The notes beneath the pieces are model-generated. The model was not told the origin of the DNA. It saw nothing but the letters and a program-made list of their open reading frames with translations, and searched no databases. From Diadema setosum (lineage: Eukaryota; Echinodermata; Echinoidea; Diadematoida; Diadematidae), in contig CM067062.1 of assembly GCA_033980235.1 (NCBI GenBank), positions 6,015,696-6,079,695 of the forward strand: DNA of 64,000 bases. Reading direction: 5' to 3'. This document shows, in pieces, positions 37,338-50,138 of this stretch (position 1 is its first letter; each line of letters starts with the position of its first letter). The translations under genes were made by a program, and so were the position numbers.

Positions 37338-37535
37338 CAAACAACTTTGCTTGTTAAGGGCTTGTGAAAGTGGTGCGTGGCTTCTCCAATTCATAACCCA
37401 CTTAATCACTGCAAGGCTAACAGCTACTTTGATATATACTATCACCACACCTCATTCAGATTTTCTTGAAGTTACGTCGCACCTCTAAGGTTTTTCCTAC
37501 AAACCAGCATCTGTACAAAACCAATCCAATTCAGT

Positions 37536-38795
37536 ATGGCTGATTCACCGCTCTCGATTCTCTCTCAAGTCTCGACGTCCGTTCCTACCAAAGGCCTTCG
37601 TCGTCGACGTCCGACCGTGTTCACCGAATGGCAGCTCGAGAGGCTGAAGGCTGAATTCGACATCGACCGATATCCCGACATCGTTTCTAGAGAGAAACTG
37701 GCTGCCTCACTCGGCCTCGATGAAGACAGAATACAAGTATGTAAAATCAGGGCTGTGTAAATTGATTGTAAGGCTAAAGATGTTCTTCACCTACATTTAT
37801 ATGAATGAATAAATGCAATCAACCACGGAAGAAGAATCCTGTAAATGACTTAATTTTATCTCATAGATATCTAAACATTTATGATCATGATAGAGATGCA
37901 TACATATATCATCAAGTCTATATTTTATGTCATAAATTGTTTTAATGACTTTGAACGACAAAATGATATGACTGTTGTTAAATGCCGTTTACACATTGGA
38001 TTTCTTTATTTAGAATGAATATCATGATGTTACCTACGTAAATGTAGAACTCAAACATTTTCAGTACCAGCCAGAAAATCATTGCCCGGAGCAAACAATT
38101 CATTATTTTCTCAAAATGTGTGACTTCTTTGTGGTTAATCAGTAGTTGCATAAAAACAATTTGCCAAACCCTCCAACTACTATCTACAATATCCTCAAAT
38201 ACATTGTGTATCAGCTTTATTCTAGGATTTATGTCCATTACAAGTTCTGTTTCTGCATGAAGCACATAGGGTAAAGTCATGTCTTTCTTTTCTTTATCTT
38301 CAGGTCTGGTTTCAGAATCGCCGTTCGCGGCTTCGTCGAGCTTCACTCAACTCCCTCTCTACTCGACTAGACACCAACAACCAGATCAACAGACCATCCG
38401 ACATCGAGGGACTGGAGTCTTCATGTAAAGGAAAGCGTAAGCGATCAACGAAATGCGATGTCATCGACCAGGAGAACACACCGCCACCCAAGAAGTTCGC
38501 CATCAACGACTCGGCGATGTCAGTCGATTTCCTGTCTCGTAGCAGCCGATCACCGGATTCCTGGTCGACTTTCCGTATCAGCGAGGAGTGTGACGTCATC
38601 ACTTTGCAGCCGCAGACGACATCTCATCGAAAGCAGCAGGGCGCCACCAATCCCTTGATGTCTGTAGACTTCCTCTCCCGAAGCAGCCGACCAACTTCTT
38701 CGTATCCATCGCCATACCGTGAAGGGAGTCTCTACCACAGCCCGTCGCCATTCTACATGTTCGGCCATCCTCATGTCTTCGTCGTACCGTTCTGA
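37536..38795 (+). CDS. pmar1: paired-type homeobox repressor, pmar1/micro1-like, copy 2 (intact, 230 aa)
   Basis: Exon 1 is 37536-37736 (67 codons) and exon 2 is 38304-38795 (163 codons plus TGA). Donor GTATGT, acceptor TCTTCAG, phase 0, 567-bp intron at the same homeodomain position as copy 1. The homeodomain spans residues 22-81 (LERLKAEFDIDRYPDIV, then VWFQNRRSRLRR) with Q at position 50. A KGKRKR basic patch follows. Two MSVDFLSRSSR eh1-like repeats lie in the C-terminal half. The last ~115 residues are nearly the same as copy 1, whereas the part just after the homeodomain (LNSLSTRLDTNNQINRPS) differs completely. This uneven pattern suggests conversion or selection on the repression domain. 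The role is as for copy 1: a DNA-binding repressor acting in the nucleus. AATAAA at 39008-39013. Confidence 0.85.
37737..38303 (+). other. intron of pmar1-like copy 2
   Basis: 567 bp, GTATGT...TTATCTTCAG. A minus-strand ORF across it (38346-37978) overlaps the exon and looks like chance. Confidence 0.8.
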
Positions 38796-39538
38796 ACACT
38801 GTGATGCCGCCACACTCATAGGCGTGACTGAAATGTGATATTTCATTTCTCATATCGAGAAGTTTATTGATTCTCTGCCGGCAAATAATGGTAAAAGACC
38901 AGCGTTCTTCCGACTTCAGAACTCTGTTCCTCTTTTCTGAGACACTCGCAATGATTCAGACTTGAATTCAGCAACATTGCTTTGTTTCTTTATCTTTAAT
39001 GTTTAATAATAAACATTATCGTTTGACAATAAGATTTCATTCATTTCATCTTGTCTTATTCCTATGGTATTTTTGAGTATTGCGTAAGTTTATATTTGTT
39101 CAGGTTGTTTGTTTGAGTCTGTGTGTGTGTGTGTGTGTGTGTAGGTGTATGTGTGTGCGCGCGTTTTGTGTAAGCAAAGTAACAAAATTATTACTTGAAC
39201 GCGTGTGTGCTTGCACGTATGCAGTTATTGTATGGGTCGTTCTTTTGTTGTTACAGTCACTGACAGTGATGGGTTCGCTTTTGAGATAAGGGTAAATGCT
39301 CGCCGGTATTCGTGTTTGATTGAAATTAGGCTTTTACTTCGAAAATGAAATTATGAATGGGAGAGAGGGATAAGAATTTTAGAAAACTTTATGGTAAACA
39401 ACGGAGTGATGTAAGTGGAATCTGGTTTGACAGAGAAATACAAGGGAGAATTGATAGAATGTACAGATGGTAGAAATTGACCAGTTTGATAGTAAGAAGA
39501 CGTAGCTGCCTGCTCCATACGATATTGACGAACACATA
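38796..39538. other. 3' flank of pmar1-like copy 2, shared with segments A and B
   Basis: 38890-39010 matches relic-2 flank 19150-19260. The (GT)n run at 39119-39142 and the following 39300-39535 match 6190-6560 in segment A. This places the copies in one ancestral tandem unit. The segment stops abruptly where the Helitron-like array begins. Confidence 0.75.
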
Positions 39539-41558
39539 TCTATATATATAATAGGCGAAGTTGTTGTTGTTGTCGCGGCCTTATGTATTTCCTGTTTTAT
39601 TCCGGCGTTGCTGGATTTTCTATCTCCTCCCGAGCCGTCGGCTCCGGGGAGCTGCGACCGGTGCCGTCGGCCGCGGGAGAGTATCCTGCATCGAATGGCG
39701 CGGGTTTCGTCCCCGCTCCGCCTCCGTGTCGACGTCGAGGACGACAAAGAGAAATTAATTAGATAGATGCATAATGCATTTTTGTGCGTGACGTCAGAGC
39801 CGAGCGTTTAAATATTCACCGATCCTGCGCTGGACTCCTGCTTTCTCGATCGTCCATCTTTTAGCTTGCAGAGACAATGGGGATTCTAAAGTCAAAAAGA
39901 TGATGGCGTGCAGCGAAATCTCTGTCATATTCCGGCGGACACGCACGCACACACACAATGTACTCTCCGGTACGGTATGCCAGTGTGTGGCGCCTGAGCC
40001 TGTGTATGTATTGACAATGGTTACACGAAACACTATCTGCGTGCGCGTGATATGGACACTCATTATGGTATATCAAGGAGGTATACCTCCTTGGGTATAT
40101 CAATACACGGCGCGGTCATTGTTAGTACAAGGGCATTTACGTACAGCGACGTTCGCCATTGGCGTGCCCAAATGAAAACAACGAATGCTGTTATTTTAAT
40201 GTATTTTGCACAACTGCAGGATACTCTCAGGTATGTCATTTAATTTACTCTCAAGTCGGGTATCATTGTACTGAGACTGTTCAGGACGGCTAAATATCCA
40301 CTTAAATTTTGTCCTTGCCGATCGTACCCTTCCATATCAGAGTACACGCGCCGCTGTTCATTCGTTTACTATGGCTGCTGTAAACATGAATATTCATGAG
40401 ACGAGCGGACGCGGGGGAAACCCTCGCTTTGCTGACCGCCAATTTTTGAAGTTACAAGTGGACATCAAATGTGTGGTTCTATGGTGCATCAAACCAAGTT
40501 TTGGTGATAAAAATAAAAAAGAGGGAGCAAATGACGACAAAAATATTCTTTCTCCCATTACGTGGGAAAAGAAATATTAAAGAAAAAATACGAGGCCCTG
40601 AGACCCATGGATTCCCACGGGTGCCTACTTATTAAAGCTATAATGACTATCATCTCCCCTCCCAAAACAATTTTATTAAATGAAATTAAATGTAATAATA
40701 GTATTCATAATAATAACAATAATGATAATGTACAGTCTGAAGCAGATAAACGGGTGAGGATTATGTAAACATATTGTCGTTGTGTGGGATTTCTTTTTTT
40801 TAAATGATGAGTTAAAAAATAAATATTATTCATGACATACGCCATTTTTAAAGCTTTTTCATGAAGAGAAAAGATGTGTACGTGCGTTGGGGCCAGAAAG
40901 GGCTCATGTTTTTTTTTGTTTTTTTTTTTCCAACGGGCGTCGAGACTGAGGGTAAATGGCATGGGGGAGGGGAGATATCCAGGGCAAAATGTCAATGGCA
41001 CCCCCTTCCCCCGTGCTTCGACGGGAAGAATCTTTGGGCAAAGAAGACAACCCTCGAATTTCCACGGGTGCTGCTAAGTTGATCTGTGATAACAGCAAGC
41101 GGGGTTATTTTAAAGTCCCATTCCATGGACCGGCTCCTCAGCTCATGTGTTAGGAGGGGATGGCCATGGGTAGAAGAGGGTGCAAAAGAAGGAAGGAGAA
41201 AATAATAAAGTTTTTTCTTTCTGACTACTAAAAACGTGGCGAAAAATAATATGAATAAATACCCACGGATGCCTGCTTATTAAACCTATAATGACTATAT
41301 CATCTCCCCTCCCAAAATAATATTTATTAAATGATGATACAATAATAGTATTCATAAAATAATTAAAATAATGATAATGTACAGTCTGAAGCAGATAAAC
41401 GGGCGAGGATATGTAAACATATTGTTGTGTGGGTTGTATTTTTTTTTTGAATGACGTACGTGGTAAAATGAATATTATTCATGACATACGCCACTTTTCA
41501 GGTTTTTCATGAAGAGAAAAGATGTGTGTGCGTTGGGGAGAGATAGGGCTCATGTATT

Positions 41559-41594
<36 letters not shown>

Positions 41595-41973
41595 CAACGG
41601 GCGTCGAGACTGAGGGCGAATGGCATGGGGAAGGGGGAGATATGCAGGGCAAAATGTCAATGGCATCCCCTTCCCCCGTGCTTCGACGGGAAGAATCTTT
41701 GGGCAAAGAAGACAATCCTCGAATTTCCACGGGTGCTGCTAAGTTGATCTGTGATAACAGCAAGCGGGGTTATTTTAAAGTCCCATTCCATGGACCGGCT
41801 CCTCAGCTCATGTGTTAGGAGGGGATCACCATGGGTAGAAGAGGGTGCAAAAGAAGGAAGGAGAAAATAATAAAGTTTTTTCTTTCTGACTACTAAAAAC
41901 GCGGCGAATAATATGAATAAATTCAAAAAAATATGAGGCCCTCAGACCCGTGGATTTCCACGGGTGCTGCTAG
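39539..41973 (+). mobile_element. Helitron-like element 1 (type A, 2 internal units)
   Basis: Starts TC after ...ACACATA of the pmar1-flank sequence, whose paralogue at 6530-6555 lacks the insertion. Ends with the hairpin and CTAG 41970-41973. A perfect CAAGGAGGTATACCTCCTTG palindrome lies at 40074-40093. Internal ~650-bp units begin near 40632 and 41273. It is a shorter version of the other type A copies. Confidence 0.75.
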
Positions 41974-44900
41974 TCTATATATATAATAGGCGAAGTTGTT
42001 GTTGTTGTCGCGGCCTTATGTATTTCCTGTTTTATTCCGGCGTTGCTGGATTGTCTATCTCCTCCCGAGCCGTCGGCTCCGGGCAGCTGCGACCGGTGCC
42101 GTCGGCCGCGGGAGAGTATCCTGCATCGAATGGCGCGGGTTTCGTCCCCGCTCCGCCTCCGTGTCGACGTCGAGGACGAAAAAGAAAAATTAATTAGATA
42201 GATGCATAATGCATTTTTGTGCGTGACGTCAAAGCCGAGCGTTTTAATATTCACCGATCCTGCGCTGGACTCCTGCTTTCTCGATCGTCCATCTTTTTGC
42301 TTGCAGAGACAATGGGGATACTAAAGTCAAAAAGATGGCGTGCAGCGAAATCTCTGTCATATTCCGGCGGACACGCACGCACCGGCACACACACAATGTA
42401 CTCTCGGGTACGGTATGCCAGTGTGTGGCGCCTGAGCCTGTGTATGTATTGACGATGGTTACACGAAACACTATCTGCGTGCGCGTGATATGGACACTCA
42501 TTATGGTATATCAAGGAGGTATACCTCCTTGGGTATATCAATACACGGCGCGGTCATTGTTAGTACAAGGGCATTTACGTACAGTGACGTTCGCCATTGG
42601 CGTGCCCAAATGAAAACAACGAATGCTGTTATTTTATTGTATTTTGCACAACTGCAGGATACTGCAGCTCAGGTATGTCATTTAATTTACTCTCAAGTCG
42701 GGTATCATTGTACTCAGACTGTTCAGGACGGCTAAATATCCACTTAAATTTTGTCCTTGCCGATCGTACCCTTCCATATCAGAGTACACGCGCCGCTGTT
42801 CATTCGTTTACTATGGCTGCTGTAAACATGAATATTCATAAGACGAGCGGACGCGGGGGAAACCCTCTCTTTGCTGACCGCCAATTTTTGAAGTTACAAG
42901 TGGACATCAAATGTGTGGTTCTATGGTGCATCAAACCAAGTTTTGGTGATAAAAATAAAAAAGAGGGAGCAAATGACGACAAAAATATTCTTTCTCCCAT
43001 TACGTGGGAAAAGAAATATATTAAAGAAAAAATACGAGGCCCTGAGACCCATGGATTCCCACGGGTGCCTACTTATTAAAGCTATAATGACTATCATCTC
43101 CCCTCCCAAAATAATTTTATTAAATGAAATTAAATGTAATAATAGTATTCATAATAATAACAATAATGATAATGTACAGTCTGAAGCAGATAAACGGGTG
43201 AGGATTATGTAAACATATTGTCGTTGTGTGGGATTTCTTTCTTTAAATGATGTGTTAAAAAATAGATATTATTCATGACATACGCCATTTTTAGCTTTTT
43301 CATGAAGAGAAAAGATGTGTACGTGCGTTGGGCCCAGAAAGGGCTGATGTTTTTTGCTCATGTATTGTTTTTTTTTTTTTTTTTTTGCTTCGACGGGAAG
43401 AATCTTTGGGCAAAGAAGACAACCCTCGAATTTCCACGGGTGCTGCTAAGTTGATCTGTGATAACAGCAAGCGGGGTTTTTTTAAAGTCCCATTCCATGG
43501 ACCAGCTCCTCAGCTCATGTGTTAGGAGGGGATGGCCATGGGTAGAAGAGGGTGCAAAAGAAGGAAGGAGAAAATAATAAAGTTCTTTCTTTCTGACTAC
43601 TAAAAACGTGGCGAAAAATAATATGAATAAATACCCACGGATGCCTGCTTATTAAACCTATAATGACTATAATATCTCCCCTCCCAAAATAATATTTATT
43701 AAATGATGATACAATAATAGTATTCATAAAATAATGAAAATAATGATAATGTATACAGTCTGAAGCAGATAAACGGGCGAGGATATGTAAACATATTGTT
43801 GTGTGGGTTGTATTTTTTTTTGAATGACGTACGTGGTAAAATGAATATTATGACATACGCCACTTTTCAGCTTTTTCATGAAGAGAAAAGATGTGTGTGC
43901 GTTGGGGACAGATAGGGCTCATGTATTGTTTTTTTTTTTTTTTTTTCAACGGGCGTCGAGACTGAGGGCGAATGGCATGGGGAAGGGGGAGATATGCAGG
44001 GCAAAATGTCAATGGCACCCCCTTCCCCCGTGCTTCGACGGGAAGAATCTTTGGGCAAAGAAGACAATCCTCGAATTTCCACGGGTGCTGCTAAGTTGAT
44101 CTGTGATAACAGCAAGCGGGGTTATTTTAAAGTCCCATTCCATGGACCGGCTCCTCAGCTCATGTGTTAGGAGAGGATGGCCATGGGTATAAGAGGGTGC
44201 AAAAGAAGGAAGGAGAAAATAATAAAGTTCTTTCTTTCTGACTACTAAAAACGCGGCGAAAAATAATATGAATAAATACCCACGGATGCCTACCTATTAA
44301 ACCTATAATGACTATATCATCTCCCCTCCCAAAATAATATTTATTAAATGATGATACAATAATAGTATTCATAAAATAATGATAATAATGATAATGTACA
44401 GTATGAAGCAGATAAACGGGCGAGGATATGTAAGCATATTATCGTTGTGTGGGTTGCATTTTTTTTTTAATGACGTACGTGGTAAAATGAATATTATTCA
44501 TGACATACGCCACTTTTCAGCTTTTTCATGAAGAGAAAAGATGTGTGTGCGTTGGGGACAGATAGGGCTCATGTACTGTTTTTTTTTTTTTTTTTTTTTC
44601 AACGGGCGTCGAGACTGAGGGCGAATGGCATGGGGAAGGGGGAGATATGCAGGGCAAAATGTCAATGGCACCCCCCCCCCCCCCCCGGTGCTTCGACGGG
44701 AAGAATCTTTGGGCAAAGATGACAATCCTCGAATTTTCACGGCTGCTGCTAAGTTGATCTGTGATAACAGCAAGCGGGATTATTTTAAAGTCCCATTCCA
44801 TGGACCGGCTCCTCAGCTCAGGTGTTAGGAGGGGATGGCCATGGGCAGTGCCGTATATACGGCACTGGCCATGGGTATATAGAAGAGGGTGCAAAGGAAG

Positions 44901-45020
44901 AAAGGAGAAAATAGTAAAGTTCTTTCTTTTTGACTACTAAAAACGCGGCGAATAATATGAATAAATTCAAAAAAAAAATATGAGGCCCTCAGACCCGTGG
45001 ATTTCCACGGGTGCTGCTAG
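41974..45020 (+). mobile_element. Helitron-like element 2 (type A, 3 internal units)
   Basis: Joined directly to element 1 and ends CTAG 45017-45020. Units begin near 43077, 43651 and 44294. The first unit has a deletion that fuses the T tract to GCTTCGACGGG (near 43380), a deletion shared with element 7. It carries the 22-bp palindrome insertion at 44846. Confidence 0.75.
44838..44875. mobile_element. 22-bp palindromic hAT-like micro-element, copy 1
   Basis: CAGTGCCGTAT followed by its exact reverse complement (44846-44867), flanked by 8-bp direct repeats GCCATGGG (44838-44845 and 44868-44875). Other units without it have a single GCCATGGG. An 8-bp duplication and a CAGTG start are hAT traits. 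Confidence 0.7.
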
Positions 45021-48000
45021 TCTATATATATAATAGGCGAAGTTGTTGTTGTTGTCGCGGCCTTATGTATTTCCTGTTTTATTCCGGCGTTGCTGGATTG
45101 TCTATCTCCTCCCGAGCCGTCGGCTCCGGGCAGCTGCGACCGGTGCCGTCGGCCGCGGGAGAGTATCCTGCATCGAATGGCGCGGGTTTCGTCCCCGCTC
45201 CGCCACCGTGTCGACGTCGAGGACGAAAAAGAAAAATTAATTAGATAGATGCATAATGCATTTTTGTGCGTGACGTCAGAGCCGAGCGTTTAAATATTCA
45301 CCGATCCTGCGCTGGACTCCTGCTTTCTCGATCGTCCATCTTTTAGCTTGCAGAGACAATGGGGATTCTAAAGTCAAAAAGATGATGGCGTGCAGCGAAA
45401 TCTCTGTCATATTCCGGCGGACACGCACGCACACACGTACACAATGTACTCTCGGGTACGGTATGCCAGTGTGTGGCCTGAGCCTGTGTATGTATTGACG
45501 ATGGTTACACGAAACACTATCTGCGTGCGCGTGATATGGACACTCATTATGGTATATCAAGGAGGTATACCTCCTTGGGTATATCAATACACGGCGCGGT
45601 CATTGTTAGTACAAGGGCATTTACGTACAGCGACGTTCGCCATTGGCGTGCCCAAATGAAAACAACGAATGCTGTTATTGTATTTTGCACAACTGCAGGA
45701 TACTATGCAGCTCAGGTACGTCATTTAGTTTACTCTCAAGTCGGGTATCATTGTACTCAGACTGTTCAGGACGGCTAAATATCCACTTAAATTTTGTCCT
45801 TGCCGATCGTACCCTTCCATATCAGAGTACACGCGCCGCTGTTCATTCGTTTACTATGGCTGCTGTAAACATGAATATTCATAAGACGAGCGGACGCGGG
45901 GGAAACCCTCGCTTTGCTGACCGCCAATTTTTGAAGTTACAAGTGGACATCAAATGTGTGGTTCTATGGTGCATCAAACCAAGTTTTGGTGATAAAAATA
46001 AAAAAGAGGGAGCAAATGACGACAAAAATATTCTTCTCTCTCCCATTACGTGGGAAAAGAAATATTAAAGAAAAAATGCGAGGCCCTGAGACCCAAGGAT
46101 TCCCACGGGTGCCTACTTATTAAAGCTATAATGACTATCATCTCCCCTCCCAAAATAATTTTATTAAATGAAATTAAATGTAATAATAGTATTCATGATA
46201 ATAACAATAATGATAAAGTACAGTCTGAAGCAGATAAACGGGTGAGGATTATGTAAACATATTGTCGTTGTGTGGGATTTCTTTTTTTAAATGATGTGTA
46301 AAAAAAAAATAAATATCATTCATGACATACGCCATTTTTTTTTTAGCTTTTTCATGAAGAGAAAAGATGTGTACGTGCGTTGGGGCCAGAAAGGGCTAAT
46401 GTTTTTTTTTTGTTTTTTTTGTTTTTTTTTTGTTTTTTTTTTCCAACGGGCGTCGAGACTGAGGGTAAATGGCATGGGGGAGGGTATGCAGGGCAAAATG
46501 TCAATGGCACCCCCTTCCCCCGTGCTTCGACGGGAAGAATCTTTGGGCAAAGAAGACAATCCTCGAATTTCCACGGGTGCTGCTAAGTTGATCTGTGATA
46601 ACAGCAAGCGGGGTTATTTTAAAGTCCCATTCCATGGACCGGCTCCTCAGCTCATGTGTTAGGAGGGGATGGCCATGGGTAGAAGAGGGTGCAAAAGAAG
46701 GAAGGAGAAAATAATAAAGTTCTTTCTTTCTGACTACTAAAAACGTGGCGAAAAATAATATGAATAAATACCCACGGATGCCTGCTTATTAAACCTATAA
46801 TGACTATATCATCTCCCCTCCCAAAATAATATTTATTAAATGATGATACAATAATAGTATTCATAAAATAATGAAAATATTGATAATGTACAGTCTGAAG
46901 CAGATAAACGGGCGAGGATATGTAAACATATTGTTGTGTGGGTTGTATTTTTTTTTTTTGAATGACGTACGTGGTAAAATGAATATTATTCATGACATAC
47001 GCCACTTTTCAGCTTTTTCATGAAGAGTGTGTGCGTTGGGGACAGATAGGGCTCATGTATTGTTGTTGTTTTTTTTTTCAACGGGCGTCGAGACTGAGGG
47101 CGAATGGCATGGGGAAGGGGGAGATATGCAGGGCAAAATGTCAATGGCACCCCCTTCCCCCGTGCTTCGACGGGAAGAATCTTTGGGCAAAGAAGACAAT
47201 CCTCGAATTTCCACGGGTGCTGCTAAGTTGATCTGTGATAACAGCAAGCGGGGTTATTTTAAAGTCCCATTCCATGGACCGGCTCCTCAGCTCATGTGTT
47301 AGGAGGGGATGGCCATGGGTAGAAGAGGGTGCAAAAGAAGGAAGGAGAAAATAATAAAGTTCTTTCTTTCTGACTACTAAAAACGCGGCGAAAAATAATA
47401 TGAATAAATACCCACGGATGCCTACTTATTAAACCTATAATGACTATATCATCTCCCCTCCCAAAATAATATTTATTAAATGATGATACAATAATAGTAT
47501 TCATAAAATAATGATAATAATGATAATGTACAGTCTGAAGCAGATAAACGGGCGAGGATATGTAAACATATTATCGTTGTGTGGGTTGCATTTTTTTTAA
47601 TGACGTACGTGGTAAAATGAATATTATTCATGACATACGCCACTTTTCAGCTTTTTCATGAAGAGAAAAGATGTGTGTGCGTTGGGGACAGATAGGGCTC
47701 ATGTATTGTTTTTTTTTTTTTTTTTTTTTTTTTTTTTCAACGGGCGTCGAGACTGAGGGCGAATGGCATGGGGAAGGGGGAGATATGCAGGGCAAAATGT
47801 CAATGGCACCCCCCCCCCCCCCGTGCTTCGACGGGAAGAATCTTTGGGCCAAGATGACAATCCTCGAATTTCCACGGGTGCTGCTAAGTTGATCTGTGAT
47901 AAAAGCAAGCGGGGTTATTTTAAAGTCCCATTCCATGGACCGGCTCCTCAGCTCAGGTGTTAGGAGGGGATGGCCATGGGCAGTGCCGTATATACGGCAC

Positions 48001-48152
48001 TGGCCATGGGTATATAAAAGAGGGTGCAAAGGAAGAAAGGAGAAAATAGTAAAGTTCTTTCTTTTTGACTACTAAAAACGCGGCGAATAATATGAATAAA
48101 TTCAAAAAAATATGAGGCCCTCAGACCCGTGGTTTTCCACGGGTGCTGCTAG
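45021..48152 (+). mobile_element. Helitron-like element 3 (type A, 3 internal units)
   Basis: Begins TC directly after CTAG of element 2 and ends CTAG 48149-48152, with a TTTT loop in the terminal hairpin. Units begin near 46117, 46786 and 47426. The last unit carries the 22-bp palindrome at 47981-48002. Confidence 0.75.
47973..48010. mobile_element. 22-bp palindromic hAT-like micro-element, copy 2
   Basis: Same structure as the copy at 44838: a perfect 22-bp palindrome at 47981-48002 between two GCCATGGG octamers. Confidence 0.7.
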
Positions 48153-50138
48153 TTATATATAGTAATCGCGTAAGGATGGCCCCGTGCCTTCCCGTGCTTT
48201 ATTTTGTGGAGCTATCTCCTCCAAAGCCGCCGGCTCCGGGCCCCCCGGACCGGTGCCGTCGGCAGCGGGAGGGTCTCTTCTATCGAGTGGGCCGGGTTTC
48301 GTCCGCGCTCCTCCTCCGTGTCGACGTCGAGAGCGGTACAGAAAACAAAGAAAAACAAAAGACAAACGCCGACGTGCAGCCTTTTGCGCGATGGTATCCC
48401 GCGTCGGTGCGTGGCGAAAGCTCCATCATCGTTCTTGGACGCACACACACACTAACACGATGTATACGGGTTATATACAGCTCGCGCCAGGTCGCAGGCT
48501 CAGGTCGCACGACACACAGAACTCTATACAATCTGTGGTAGCACAGTGAGCATTCTCGCTCGCCAAGCTGATCGTTCGCGGAGACATGATACACGCACTA
48601 TGGGTACGGGCAATGTATCGCGAAGAGTTTTTGTGTGTATGTCTGTCACTGTGTTGCATTGCATATCATGATGCGTTCTCGGTACACGGGAAGCTACGAA
48701 TGCCGTATTTTATTTCGCGAAACTATGTACAGGATCCTGTGCAGCTAAACTACGTCATTCAGTTTACTCTTAAGTCGGGTATCATTGTACTCAGACTGTT
48801 TAGCAGTGATCTCGATGGCTAAATATCCACTTAAATGTTGTCCTTGCCGATCGTGCCCTTCCATATCAGATAGCCTACGCCTGTGTATGTATTGACGATG
48901 GTACACGAAACACTATCTCCTTTATACGCTCCGTCGTGCGGGCTCTCATACAGATGGCCATACAAGGGCATTTACGTACAGTTCGCCATTGGCGTGCTCA
49001 ATGAAAACAACGAATGCTGTTATTTTATTGTATTTTGCACAATTACAGGATACTATGCAGCTCAGGTACGTCATTTAGTTTGCATTCAAGTCAGGTATCA
49101 TTGTACTCGGACTTTTCAGGACAGCTAAATATCGACTTCAATTTTGTCCTTGCCGATCGTACCATTCCATATCAGAGTACACTGCACGCGCCGCTGTTCA
49201 TTCGTTTACTGCATGGCTGCTGTAAACATGAATATTCATGAGACGAGCGGACGCGGGGGAAACCCTCGCTTTGATGACCGCCAATTTTTGAAGTTACAAG
49301 TGGACATCAAATGGGTGATTCTATAGTGCATCAAACCAAGTTTTGGTGATAAAAATAAAAAAGAGGGAGCAAATGACGACAAAAATATTCTTCTTTCTCC
49401 CATAACGTGGGAAAAGAAATACAGCTGTATTAAAGAAAAAATACGAGGCCCTGAGACCCATGGATTCCCACGGATGCCTACTTATTAAAGCTATAATGAC
49501 TATCATCTCCCCTCCCAAAATAATTTCATTAAATGATGATGTAATAATAGTATTCATAATAATAACAATAATGATAATGTACAGTCTGAAGCAGATAAAC
49601 GGTTGAGGATTATGTAAACATATTGTCGTTGTGTGGGATTTTTTTTTTTAATGATATGTTAAAAAATAAATATTATTCATGACATACGCCATTTTTTTTA
49701 GCTCTTTCATGAAGAGAAAAGATGTGTACGTGCGTTGGGGCCAGAAAGGGCTCATGTATTTTTTTTTTCCAACCGGCGTCGAGACTGATGGTAAATGGCA
49801 TGGGGGAGGGGAGATATGGAGGGCAAAATGTCAGTGGCACCCCCTTCCCCCGTGCTTCGACGGGAAGAATCTTTGGGCAAAGAAGACAACCCTCGAATTT
49901 CCACGGGTGCTGCTAAGTTGATCTGTGATAACAGCAAGCGGGGTTATTTTAAAGTCCCATTCCATGGACCGGCTCCTCAACTCATGTGTTATAGGAGGTG
50001 ATGGCCATGGGTAGAAGAGGGTGCACAAGAAGGAAGGAGAAAATAATAAAGTTCTTTCTTTCTGACTACTAAAAACGCGACGAAAAATAATATGAATAAA
50101 TACCCACGGATGCCTACTTATTAAACCTATAATGACTA

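Noticed and set aside
42597..43079. Recurrent ORFs in the Helitron-like elements (MAAVNMNIHETSGRGGNP... and MLLVIYSNR... types, up to 205 codons)
   Set aside because: They repeat only because the DNA repeats. Lengths and frames change between copies through small indels, no known domain is visible, and overlapping ORFs exist in other frames of the same GC-rich stretch.
48204..48455. Arg/Pro/Ser-rich ORFs in type B element starts
   Set aside because: Several overlapping open frames on both strands reflect high GC; no conserved domain and indels between copies 4, 6 and 8 shift frames.
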